Shown here: in pieces, positions 1 through 6,292 of the stretch
How the letters are laid out: each line of letters begins with the position of its first letter
How positions within the stretch are numbered: position 1 is the stretch's first letter
NCBI RefSeq assembly: GCF_001557215.1
Contig: NZ_LSJM01000231.1
Location: forward strand, 1 to 8,418
DNA: 8,418 nucleotides
Source: Sphingomonas sp. CCH9-E2
Lineage (GTDB): Bacteria; Pseudomonadota; Alphaproteobacteria; Sphingomonadales; Sphingomonadaceae
Direction: 5' to 3'
Program-made: the position numbers and the translations under genes
The notes under the pieces: model-generated
What the model saw: only the letters and a program-made list of their open reading frames with translations
What the model was told of the DNA's origin: nothing
The model's database searches: none

Positions 1-166
1 CGTCTCACGGGCTTTCGCAGCAGCTTCTACGCACCTTTCAATCGCTTCGCGATTAACCGTCACGATTCTGTCGGCCGCGACGATCCCACGGAACGCGGTC
101 GGGCTGGCGCTCTGCATTAGGCGCTGCCCTGCTTCCCAACGTGGTAGGCCGAGCGTTCACGCCGCG
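1..166. repeat. Left member of a diverged direct repeat (partner at 8189-8354)
   Basis: The sequence aligns with 8189-8354 at a constant offset of 8188 bases and without gaps. The best shared run is at 100-121, around GGGCTGGCGCTCTGCAT, and GCTTCCCAACG is also shared. Identity is roughly 75-85 percent by eye, highest in the right half. Both copies encode the C-terminus of the DUF6118-like protein on the minus strand. Confidence 0.8.
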
Positions 167-449
167 ATGCGCTGCGCCATCTGCTTGGGCGTCATCGCCA
201 TGACCGGAGCTTTGGAAAGAATATGGACAACATGGTCGATGCGGCCGGTCGCCGTGTCCACGCCCTGCTGAAGCACGCCAAGCGCCTTGCTGTAGTCGGG
301 CACGTTGATCGCGCGGCGCGCTCGGCCGCCAAGCCCTCCACGGCACGGCGTAGCAATGCCAGCTCACGGTCCTGACCTTCTATCGCGGCACGCAACCGGT
401 CGAACGCGCGGGCCTGGTCCTGCTCGGGCCGGGCATGGTCGCCCGCCAT
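1..449 (-). pseudogene. Degraded DUF6118-like gene next to traA (runs off left edge)
   Basis: From an ATG at 447-449 (MAGDHARPEQDQARAFDRLR) the frame encodes a hydrophilic region with EGQDRELALLRRAVEGLAAE, probably coiled coil. Near 309-316 the frame shifts by about two extra bases, and coding continues as INVPDYSKALGVLQQGVD and then MTPKQMAQRIAA. A TGA at 157-159 follows. After it, in the same frame, comes TLGLPRWEAGQRLMQSASP, which matches the C-terminus of the gene at the right end of the window (MAARTLDLPRWEAGQRMMQSASP). In that copy the residues before the match differ, so this copy appears to have lost its middle by a deletion near 160-180. I assign it from memory to the DUF6118 family found beside traA in sphingomonad plasmids; the family's function is unknown. 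The ATG overlaps or directly follows the end of traA. It is certainly broken; the family name is moderately sure. Confidence 0.65.
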
Positions 450-871
450 GTCCCTTGCCCCGGTCGCGCGACAGGGCGCGGACGAGCTGGCGCTGGTCGG
501 CGAAGTCGCGCGGCCGTAATGGAGATGCACGTCGTCGCGATGCCGCGACATGCCGACATAGGCGCTGTGCCGGTCCATGCCGGGGGTGGCGAGGACAGGG
601 GCGCGATCGACCGTCACCCCCTGCGATTTATGGATGGTGGCGGCATAGCCATGATCGACATGGGCATAATCCTTGGTGTCGAACGCGACACCGCGCCCGT
701 CATCGAGGCGCACCGCCATGCCCTCGGGCGATACCCGCTCGATCGGGCGAGCGTGCCGTTCTTGACCCCCATGCCCCGTTCGTTGCGAAGGAACATGATG
801 CGGTCGCCGGTCGCGAACTGGCGTGTCCCCCGCTCGGCCTTCACCGTCACGTCGCCGCCAAGGTCGTCCGA
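450..871 (-). pseudogene. traA: C-terminal remnant of TraA conjugative relaxase-helicase
   Basis: TraA nicks the transfer origin with its N-terminal relaxase and unwinds DNA with a RecD-like helicase during conjugation. Only the last part of the helicase is here: VTVKAERGTRQFATGDRIMF and LRNERGMGVKNGTLAR, then after a one-base loss near 743 MAVRLDDGRGVAFDTKDYAH and GYAATIHKSQGVTVDRA, the helicase motif with the conserved HKSQG, then PGMDRHSAYVGMSRHRDD. A second one-base loss near 507-512 moves the frame to DFADQRQLVRALSRDRG. A possible extra G near 452-455 may rejoin the first frame, or mark the overlap with the next gene. The relaxase and helicase motif I (Walker A) are absent; a full TraA is around 1000 residues. 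At about 871 the traA-like sequence stops abruptly and unrelated DNA begins. It cannot encode a working transfer protein. Confidence 0.8.
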
Positions 872-936
872 CGAACGCCCAGCGCCAGCGCGGCGATCAG
901 GTAGCGCATACAGATCTTGGTCGAAGCATCGTTGGC

Positions 937-961
937 GGTCCCGTCCGATTGGAGCGGGACC
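937..961 (-). terminator. GC-rich hairpin after the DUF305 gene
   Basis: GGTCCCG (937-943) pairs with CGGGACC (955-961). An inner TCC/GGA pairing (944-946 with 951-953) leaves a four-base loop and one bulged G. It begins seven bases after the stop codon of the secreted DUF305 gene on the minus strand. There is no T-run behind it, so it may be a weak or factor-assisted terminator, or an mRNA-stabilising hairpin. Confidence 0.5.
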
Positions 962-967
962 ATGCGG

Positions 968-1348
968 TTATTGAGCAGGCTTGCCCATTTTGCGGAGCAT
1001 CGCATTCAGGGTCGCGATTTCGCGGTTCTGGCTTGTGATGGCTTTCTGCGCCTCGCCCCGGACCTCTGCATTCTGGGAACTGCGAAGCGCGATCTGCGAC
1101 ATCGCGACCGCACCGCGGTGATGCTCGATCATCTTGCGAATCCACGTCTCGCCGGCATCGGCTCCCTTCGCCGCCATCATCTTCTGGTGCATGTCCATCT
1201 CGGCCGGGCCGTAGGGGTTGGCCGCGGTTGGCTGCATCATCTTGGAATGATCCATGCCTTGATGGTTCATGCCCTGATGCCCCGCCTGCTGGGCTAGGGC
1301 CGGGGTAGCGAGCAAGGCAAGGGTCGCCAGCACGGGTACAATACGCAG
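968..1348 (-). CDS. Secreted DUF305 protein, Met/His-rich (CTG start proposed)
   Basis: With a CTG start at 1346-1348 the product is 126 residues. An upstream in-frame start gives a much longer protein with an implausible N-terminus. The CTG lies six bases behind a good GAGGAG ribosome site (1355-1360) and is followed at once by a signal peptide (RIVPVLATLALLATPALA, cleavage near residue 19). Residues 23-38 are rich in His and Met (HQGMNHQGMDHSKMM), typical of copper-binding stretches. The DUF305 core, residues 51-122, carries the hallmark MIEHHRGAVAM (His76, His77). DUF305 proteins are small helical, ferritin-like-fold proteins of unclear biochemistry, often placed in copper-resistance clusters. 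This one should be periplasmic. It lies 107 bases after another DUF305 gene on the same strand and is probably co-transcribed with it. The family is sure; the copper role is inference. Confidence 0.88.
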   Translation of the reverse strand: MRIVPVLATLALLATPALAQQAGHQGMNHQGMDHSKMMQPTAANPYGPAEMDMHQKMMAAKGADAGETWIRKMIEHHRGAVAMSQIALRSSQNAEVRGEAQKAITSQNREIATLNAMLRKMGKPAQ

Positions 1349-1379
1349 CTCGATCTCCTCGGGTCGTGTCAATTTTCTA

Positions 1380-1394
1380 CGCGCCGGAAGCGCG
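1380..1394. repeat. Small inverted repeat upstream of the secreted DUF305 gene
   Basis: CGCGC (1380-1384) and GCGCG (1390-1394) flank a five-base CGGAA loop. It lies 31 bases upstream of the proposed CTG start, in the gap between the two DUF305 genes, where it could shape mRNA processing. A five-base GC stem can occur by chance in DNA of this composition. Confidence 0.25.
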
Positions 1395-1455
1395 CCCCCC
1401 TCATCCGCCGAAGCGATAATCGTTGGGTGGCTTGTCCTATCAGTCGCGCTTCGGT

Positions 1456-1902
1456 TCAAAGCCGGGGAAGAATGGCCTTCATCTGATCGATCTCGCGGCG
1501 CTGCCCCTTGATGATTTCGCCGCATAGCGCTTTCAACTCGGGATCACGGAGCGACGCCTCTTGGCACATCAGGATCGCGCCCGAGTGATGCGGAATCATC
1601 GACCGCGTGAACGCCCGGTCTCCGATCGTCGTCTGCGTCCGGATCAGCGCGTAGCTGCCGAGGAAGACCGCGATCGAGCCGATAATTAGTGCGCTGTTCG
1701 CCGCCCTGGAAGGAAACATATGGCGCATGGCGAGGATCATCGCGACTACCATCGGCGCGACCATCATCAGCGTCATATAGAACATATTCAGGTTGTTGTA
1801 GAAGCTGCCTAAACTGTCGATCATCACGAACATAACGAAATACATGATGATGCCGCTGACGACGGTCTGCACCGCCAAGCTCACATATGCGTTCTTCATC
1901 AT
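1456..1902 (-). CDS. Membrane-anchored DUF305 protein
   Basis: The product has 148 residues from the first ATG of a double-Met start (MMKNAY). GGAGAG (1908-1913) sits five bases from the first ATG and eight from the second; a longer upstream frame has no ribosome site and an unconvincing N-terminus. Three membrane segments are visible at about residues 8-28, 40-60 and 69-87. The DUF305 motif SMIPHHSGAILM follows (Met102, His105, His106), then a helical tail ending QRREIDQMKAIL. Cys113 and Cys127 in this tail could also bind metal. Proteins of this layout occur in proteobacterial copper and heavy-metal loci; a metal-handling role at the inner membrane is inferred from motif and context. Translation of the downstream secreted DUF305 gene is probably coupled to the same transcript. 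Confidence 0.9.
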   Translation of the reverse strand: MMKNAYVSLAVQTVVSGIIMYFVMFVMIDSLGSFYNNLNMFYMTLMMVAPMVVAMILAMRHMFPSRAANSALIIGSIAVFLGSYALIRTQTTIGDRAFTRSMIPHHSGAILMCQEASLRDPELKALCGEIIKGQRREIDQMKAILPRL

Positions 1903-1994
1903 CGCTACTCTCCCGTGTTGATGCCGCCCGCCCGCATAAGTGCGCCGCGCCGTGTCGCGCGTCGCCGGACAGGCTAGCGCATCCATAACAGTCA

Positions 1995-2022
1995 GTGGAT
2001 GATACGTGCGTAATCCATCCAC
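1995..2022. repeat. Seven-base inverted repeat after the acyltransferase gene
   Basis: GTGGATG (1995-2001) and CATCCAC (2016-2022) are perfect inverse complements around a 14-base loop. The dyad lies 33 bases after the acyltransferase stop and 93 bases before the membrane DUF305 start, both on the minus strand. It could be a weak terminator for the first gene or an operator for the second. There is no T-run. Confidence 0.3.
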
Positions 2023-2054
2023 CCCTCACCGATTCGACAAGCCTTGCTGCAGTT

Positions 2055-3260
2055 CTAGGATACCAAACGGCCCGCGCACGCTTTCTGGACGGTCAACAGC
2101 TTGGCGTAGAAGAAGGTGCGTACCCGCGCGGTGTGCCGTTCGGTGAGAGTCGCAAACAGACCACAGGCAAAAACTGCAAGTGCGAGCGTAGCGCCAACAA
2201 GTGCGATGTTGCCCGCCGTTGGTGGTAAGCGCTCAGAGCCCACTAACAACGCTGCGGCGAATGCCATGATTGGAAAGTGCATGGCATAGAGTGAAAAGCT
2301 GGCTTTTGCTCCATAACCGGCGAACGGTCGCAACCAGCGCGGCGTTGGCGGATTCGCTCGTAGCAATATATATAGAAAAAGTGCGAATGCGCCCGCCAGT
2401 GCCAGTTCAAGGCCCTCCAGTCCGACAACCCGCACAACGATAAGTATTGCCGGTAATATGCTGCTCGCAATGATCAGCCAGGTGCGGCCAATCGGTGATC
2501 GGGGAAAATCGGTCAGATGCGTTTTGGTCATACCATGAAGCGCAGCACCACAAAGCCAACAAGCAAAGCCGATCAGCATGAATGGCGTAATCCAGGCCAG
2601 ACCGATAAAAATTAAGAAGATTGACGGGCGACGTTGCCTCCAACTGACGACAATGGCCGGAAACCAGATGTAAAACCAGAATTCATAAGCGAGGCTCCAA
2701 AGTGGTCCGTTAGTGCCGAACGGCGCAACCACGATGCCCTGCAAGAAGAGAATGTTGCCTAGCAGCACATGCCACTCGAGCGCGCCGACGACATCCTTGC
2801 GCAGCACGTAAGTCTCGGTCGTGCCGAGATGGGTCGATGACTCGAGGGCGTAGAGGCCCACCGCGTCGAGCGCTCCACCGATCACCAATGCCGGCACTAG
2901 CACGACCAGCAATCGCGCAAGGCGGTCGATCAGGTAGCTTGACCAATGCCAATCCCCGATCCGTCTGTCGATACTGCGCGCGATCCAGAAGCCGCTGAGC
3001 ACGAAGAAAAGAATGACGCTTGCATGCGCATAACCAGCCAAAAAATAGCCGGCCGAAGCCGCGACCGAGGCTTGCCCGCAATAATCTTCGATGAGGAGAT
3101 ACCAAGCATGTGCGAACGCGACTACGACTGCCAGGACACAGCGCATGGCATCCATAACCGCAAAAGCGCCCTGACCCGACTTCTGGTCGCCGCGCTCCAT
3201 GTCTTGCCCAGATTTGGTCGAAAAGCCGTCTCCGCGGCGCGCATCCGTTGTATCCCCCAT
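2055..3260 (-). CDS. Acyltransferase family 3 (OafA/YrhL-like) membrane enzyme
   Basis: This is a 401-residue integral membrane protein. The family moves acyl groups, usually acetyl, across or at the inner membrane onto surface polysaccharides, lipids or other acceptors. Visible marks are the N-terminal helix with the conserved catalytic-type His51 (VVVAFAHAWYLL), FFVLSGFWIARS at about residues 85-96, and NGPLWSLAYEFWFYIWFP at about 184-201, followed by further membrane helices and a short basic tail. The length is normal, and there is no SGNH domain. The ATG at 3258-3260 has no clear ribosome site; the Met at residue 21 or 36 is an alternative start. Its acceptor cannot be told, since no glycosyltransferase or polysaccharide gene is near. 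The middle of the gene, about 2260-2720, is visibly richer in A/T than the flanking genes, suggesting a separate origin from the copper-type genes on both sides. Confidence 0.88.
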   Translation of the reverse strand: MGDTTDARRGDGFSTKSGQDMERGDQKSGQGAFAVMDAMRCVLAVVVAFAHAWYLLIEDYCGQASVAASAGYFLAGYAHASVILFFVLSGFWIARSIDRRIGDWHWSSYLIDRLARLLVVLVPALVIGGALDAVGLYALESSTHLGTTETYVLRKDVVGALEWHVLLGNILFLQGIVVAPFGTNGPLWSLAYEFWFYIWFPAIVVSWRQRRPSIFLIFIGLAWITPFMLIGFACWLCGAALHGMTKTHLTDFPRSPIGRTWLIIASSILPAILIVVRVVGLEGLELALAGAFALFLYILLRANPPTPRWLRPFAGYGAKASFSLYAMHFPIMAFAAALLVGSERLPPTAGNIALVGATLALAVFACGLFATLTERHTARVRTFFYAKLLTVQKACAGRLVS

Positions 3261-3337
3261 GCATACGATACGACGGCAGATCGCTTACCCCTCAAACTCG
3301 TGCCTTCTTTTTTGCCGAACAGGGTGGGGCCAAGCTG

Positions 3338-3728
3338 TTACGACAGCGATGCTGCCCGTTGGCGGGCGCGATAGAGACGCGTTTCGGCCGCCTTCTCGCT
3401 TATGTCGAGTATCAGTGCGGTTTCGACTTGGCTGATGCCCTCGATAGTCCGGAGGACCAGCGATTCCTTCAAGGTCGTTGGCAACACGGCGATGGCACGT
3501 GTCGCCCGGTCCAGTTCCTGTCGATTGGCTACGGCGTCTTCAATCGCGTTTCGGTCTCCCGGGACAGCCTCGGCCTCCCTGCCAATTGGCACCGCCAATG
3601 ACAAATTGCCGCACGGCGTGCTGGCCACCCATTTAAGGCAATGGTTCATCGCCATGTGAAGGCAGGGCACATGGCATTCGTGGCAGGGCGTCCATGCACG
3701 CCTTCATGTCGGGGTTGATCTGGTGCAT
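3338..3728 (-). pseudogene. Broken fusion of Csp-type copper protein start and ECF sigma factor end
   Basis: The start is convincing: ATG at 3726-3728, seven bases behind a perfect GGAGG (3736-3740), and it reads MHQINPDMKACMDA. A single extra G in the run 3686-3688 then shifts the frame to an early stop. Ignoring that base, it continues CHECHVPCLHMAMNHCLKW, a Cys ladder (Cys11, 15, 18, 22, 30) like the first helix and turn of the four-helix-bundle copper-storage proteins (Csp, DUF326). Then the sequence changes family: NRQELDRATRAIAVLPTTLK and then LVLRTIEGISQVETALILDI and SEKAAETRLYRARQR are region 4 of an ECF sigma-70 factor, which binds the -35 element. Region 2 and the rest of Csp are missing. 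A GTG at 3668-3670 opens the sigma frame, but translation from it is doubtful. It looks like a deletion that joined two neighbouring genes, followed by a frameshift. Confidence 0.75.
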
Positions 3729-3735
3729 CTCTCTA

Positions 3736-3740
3736 CCTCC
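3736..3740 (-). promoter_or_regulatory. Strong ribosome site of the Csp gene start
   Basis: GGAGG on the minus strand lies seven bases before the ATG at 3726-3728. It fixes the start of the Csp-like reading frame and shows that a real gene once began here, although the frame breaks about 40 bases later. Confidence 0.75.
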
Positions 3741-3817
3741 GTGTGAGTCCCCGCCTGCCCCTGATACGCGCGCCGCGGAATCACCCCTTGTCGCGATCTC
3801 CGTCGATCGAGGCGATG

Positions 3818-4702
3818 CTACATCGCCCATCGGCCGAACAGCGTTGCAACTATGATGCCCGCGCCAAGCATTAGGAGCGTCAGCGCCGTCATCGCGACGA
3901 TCTGCGGTCCGGTCACGCGCGGGCCCGTCCCCATGCCGCTCATCCCTGCCATCGCATCGTGCTTCATGTCCGGCATCGGCGTAGCCGATTGCCGGTCCGC
4001 GGCGACCTCGTGCCCGCCATGCCCGAGTACGCGCACCGTGCCCATGCCGTGCTTCAACCGGACGCCGACAAGCCAAAGGTTGATAGGGTAGGCAACGGCG
4101 AAGCCGACAAGCGTCGCAAGCGACATGACGCCCCAAAAGCGAAGCGAGTTGGCGTGCATCGCAGCCATGTCCCGGCTCATCAACACCACCATCGTCGGGA
4201 TCATGCCGGCCATAACGGCATTCATCGAAAGCCATTCGGGGATGAACGACATGCGAAGCGCCCCCCAATAGGAACCGCCCGCCATGTCGCGCATGAACAG
4301 CGCCTGGAAAATCAGCAGCCCGAACGCGAAGCCGAACACATATTCCGCAATCACGTCCTGCCACATCGGCAGGCCGAGTGCCGTGGTGATCGCGGCCGCG
4401 GCGATGACGCCGGTCGCGTCACCCGCCATGCAATGAATGGCCGACCCGAACGCCTGCTTCCAGAGCGGCCGAACGAAGTCCTCGTGCCGCTCGTTCGCCG
4501 GTTCCTGGCAGGACAGGACATAGGCCGCGGCCATGATCGGGCCGCCGTAGAGCGTGACCAGCAGCCACCCCCATTTCATCACCCGCAACTCGGGGTTGCG
4601 GGTGAAGGCATCCCACGCGACGTAAGCGACCGATATCGCGGTCAGCACGAACCATCCGATCAACACGGCGTCGAGCCAGGGGGCCGGGGAAGGCATCGTC
4701 AT
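3818..4702 (-). CDS. DUF4396 multi-pass membrane protein with Met/His-rich loop
   Basis: The protein has 294 residues. The ATG at 4700-4702 has GAGGAG (4710-4715) seven bases upstream; the second Met two codons later is less likely. About seven membrane segments are visible (roughly 10-30, 45-63, 98-111, 121-137, 157-175, 188-214 and 270-290). The family mark is the HCMAGDATG stretch at 90-98 with neighbouring Cys65. Between the last two helices lies a Met/His-rich stretch (MPDMKHDAMAGMSGMG, residues 243-258), as seen in copper-binding loops. DUF4396 is a family of unknown biochemical function that recurs beside copper-responsive genes; a role in copper transport or storage is inference. The Csp-like gene starts 89 bases downstream on the same strand, so the two were probably one operon. 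The gene appears intact. Confidence 0.88.
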   Translation of the reverse strand: MTMPSPAPWLDAVLIGWFVLTAISVAYVAWDAFTRNPELRVMKWGWLLVTLYGGPIMAAAYVLSCQEPANERHEDFVRPLWKQAFGSAIHCMAGDATGVIAAAAITTALGLPMWQDVIAEYVFGFAFGLLIFQALFMRDMAGGSYWGALRMSFIPEWLSMNAVMAGMIPTMVVLMSRDMAAMHANSLRFWGVMSLATLVGFAVAYPINLWLVGVRLKHGMGTVRVLGHGGHEVAADRQSATPMPDMKHDAMAGMSGMGTGPRVTGPQIVAMTALTLLMLGAGIIVATLFGRWAM

Positions 4703-4710
4703 GGCAGCTC

Positions 4711-4729
4711 TCCTCTACATGCTAGAGGA
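4711..4729 (-). promoter_or_regulatory. Dyad covering the ribosome site of the DUF4396 gene
   Basis: TCCTCTA (4711-4717) and TAGAGGA (4723-4729) are perfect inverse complements around a five-base loop. The GAGGAG ribosome site at 4710-4715 falls almost wholly within one arm. In the mRNA the site could be hidden in a seven-base-pair stem; in DNA the same 19-base dyad could be an operator. Either would control translation or transcription of the DUF4396 and Csp genes. The symmetry is seen directly; the regulatory function is inferred. Confidence 0.45.
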
Positions 4730-4738
4730 TACGTGGCT

Positions 4739-4762
4739 CCCCGCGCCAGCCCTCGCGCGGGG
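4739..4762 (-). terminator. Strong GC hairpin after the nuclease-like gene
   Basis: CCCCGCGC (4739-4746) and GCGCGGGG (4755-4762) form a perfect eight-base-pair stem with an eight-base loop. It begins four bases after the stop codon of the gene at 4767-6080 and lies before the DUF4396 ribosome site. There is no T-run, so termination may be partial. It suggests that the nuclease-like gene and the DUF4396 gene are separate transcription units. Confidence 0.6.
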
Positions 4763-4766
4763 CGTG

Positions 4767-6080
4767 TCAGGCGAGCTTGCTGGATACGGCCTTGATCGCC
4801 TTCAGCCCCGATCCGAACCGCGCGATGGCCTCGCGGTTCCTCTCCAGCTCGCCGTAAGGGAGGTAGGATATGTCGAGGTCGGCGACGCGGCTGAACGCGG
4901 GCCGCTGCAATTGCGCACGAACGTCCGCCTCGCGCGCGTCGGGCGCGACGAGGAACAGTCCCGCGGTCGCGTGAAGGTCGCTACCGCTCAAGGCCAGGTC
5001 GAGCATCCTGACGATGCCCGAATAGATCGACGTCGAATGCTCCACCTCGAACGCTGCGGCGACGTGATCGCCGGCCTTTTCAAGCCACAGCACGTCGATC
5101 AGCCGGATGGAATCAGCGCCCTTCGACCTCGCGATCGTCTCGGGCAAGCGCTCAAGGCACCCTGCGCCCAAGGGCGATCCGTTGAAGGCTCGGCTGCGAT
5201 CGTTTGCGGCGATCCATACGTCATAGCCGAGTGCCAAGCCTAGATCGCGAAGCCATGCCTGAATTTCGGTATGGGTGCGCTCGTTCTCGCCTTCACGCTG
5301 CGCGGCCTTGCTAAGCGTGCGCGCCTCTTCGCGCGCCGCCTCGAGCCGCTGCCCCCAGCTCGCCAGAGCCGCGCCGCTCACGTCGAGCGGCGGGGCCGGG
5401 TAGCGATCGGAGCCGATGTCGAACAGCAAGCCGCCGATCGCGCCCAAGTCGTTCGATAAAAGGTCGCGGAAGCGGTCGTTGAGGTCGAGGATGCCGGTTC
5501 GCATCGCTAGGAAATGCTCCCAGCTCCCAAGCTTCACGTTCGCCCCCGTCAGCGCGTTGTAACCCTTGACGATCGCGGTGTTGAAGGGCGGCACCAGCGT
5601 CGGGTGAAGGAAGTAGAGGAGGTTGGCGACAGCAGGCCCAAGCCCCTTGATCTTCAGGCGGTCGATCGCGTGGATATGGCCGATGATCTCCTCGGCCGTG
5701 TCGCAACACGAACAGGCGTCTAGCAGGCGGCCGAACGCGCGCTGGTTCTCGGGGCTCTCGTATATGTCGGGGATGCGCAGCTTCGGTTTCCAGAGGAACG
5801 CATGGTCCGCACCTTTGAAGATTTGGCGCTGTTCGGCAACGGAATGGACGACGGTTTCGAGCGACGATCCGCGATAGGCGACGCCAAACGAACCGCGCTC
5901 GATCTCGCCGACGACCTGGGTGATACCGCGCCGGATCGAACGAAAATTCTTCAGCCGCTCGTCCCACAGGAACCAGCTTCGATAGGTCGCGCCCGGATCG
6001 TCACGCCAACGGGTAATGAGCCGACGCACAAGGCCGTCGTGATCCTCTTTGGTAGTTATTTGATCAAGTTGCGCGGCCAT
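4767..6080 (-). CDS. Putative PD-(D/E)XK-like nuclease, orphan restriction/defence candidate
   Basis: The protein is 437 residues, soluble, with no signal peptide. Residues 1-110 are mixed, with many Arg and Trp. Around 118-140 lies a short CSCC cluster (123-126). Residues 142-175, with IKGLGPAVANLLYFLHP and FNTAIVKGYNAL, look like a helix-hairpin-helix DNA-binding element (GLGPA). A helical, charged linker follows at 240-268. The C-terminal part begins with HTEIQAWLRDLGLALGYDVW (270-289) and carries RLIDVLWL (326-333, Asp329) and AAFEVEHSTSIYSG (342-355, Glu345 and Glu347). An Asp in one strand followed by E-V-E in the next is the layout of PD-(D/E)XK restriction-type nucleases with an altered last catalytic residue. 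No methyltransferase or helicase is beside it. The ATG at 6078-6080 lacks a close ribosome site (a G-rich run lies about 17 bases upstream). It ends in a strong hairpin. The nuclease call is inference from motifs; I do not recall a gene name. Confidence 0.6.
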   Translation of the reverse strand: MAAQLDQITTKEDHDGLVRRLITRWRDDPGATYRSWFLWDERLKNFRSIRRGITQVVGEIERGSFGVAYRGSSLETVVHSVAEQRQIFKGADHAFLWKPKLRIPDIYESPENQRAFGRLLDACSCCDTAEEIIGHIHAIDRLKIKGLGPAVANLLYFLHPTLVPPFNTAIVKGYNALTGANVKLGSWEHFLAMRTGILDLNDRFRDLLSNDLGAIGGLLFDIGSDRYPAPPLDVSGAALASWGQRLEAAREEARTLSKAAQREGENERTHTEIQAWLRDLGLALGYDVWIAANDRSRAFNGSPLGAGCLERLPETIARSKGADSIRLIDVLWLEKAGDHVAAAFEVEHSTSIYSGIVRMLDLALSGSDLHATAGLFLVAPDAREADVRAQLQRPAFSRVADLDISYLPYGELERNREAIARFGSGLKAIKAVSSKLA

Positions 6081-6292
6081 GTTGTCGTTGCGATGCCCCC
6101 TTCGTTAAAGCGAGACCTAAGCCGCCGGTCGGCCAGCGTCGAGCCGTTCCGTTAAGTGGACCGTTACTTCGCTCGGGCTGAACGTACCGATTTTGCAACG
6201 GTGCAGACGCTTGGTGGCACGATGAGCCGTGAGGGGAACGTCCGCCGCTACGTATTGACCAAAGTAAGCAAATTTGCGGGAAGCGCTGAATC
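6081..6292. promoter_or_regulatory. Divergent intergenic region
   Basis: These 212 bases separate the minus-strand nuclease-like gene from the plus-strand DUF2231 gene, so both promoters should lie here. I see a perfect ten-base palindrome GCAAATTTGC at 6268-6277, 16 bases before the DUF2231 ATG, and a TTGACC at 6255-6260 without a matching -10. No convincing complete promoter can be named, and no gene is visible. Confidence 0.35.

Noticed and set aside
305..974. Plus-strand frames of about 180-200 codons over the traA region
   Set aside because: They are Arg/Pro-rich shadows of the minus-strand traA and DUF6118 coding, which shows clear family motifs.
3633..4364. Minus-strand frame of 243 codons running into MHQINPDMKACMDA
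   Set aside because: Its upstream part is a shadow of the DUF4396 gene; only the end, from the ATG at 3728, is real and belongs to the Csp-like gene.
3959..4795. Long plus-strand frame of 278 codons
   Set aside because: It lies opposite the DUF4396 gene and part of its leader, and its product is Arg/His/Pro-rich without family features, as expected of a shadow frame in GC-rich DNA.
6268..6277. Perfect palindrome GCAAATTTGC as a named operator
   Set aside because: A single ten-base palindrome matches no operator I can name; mentioned only as part of the intergenic region.
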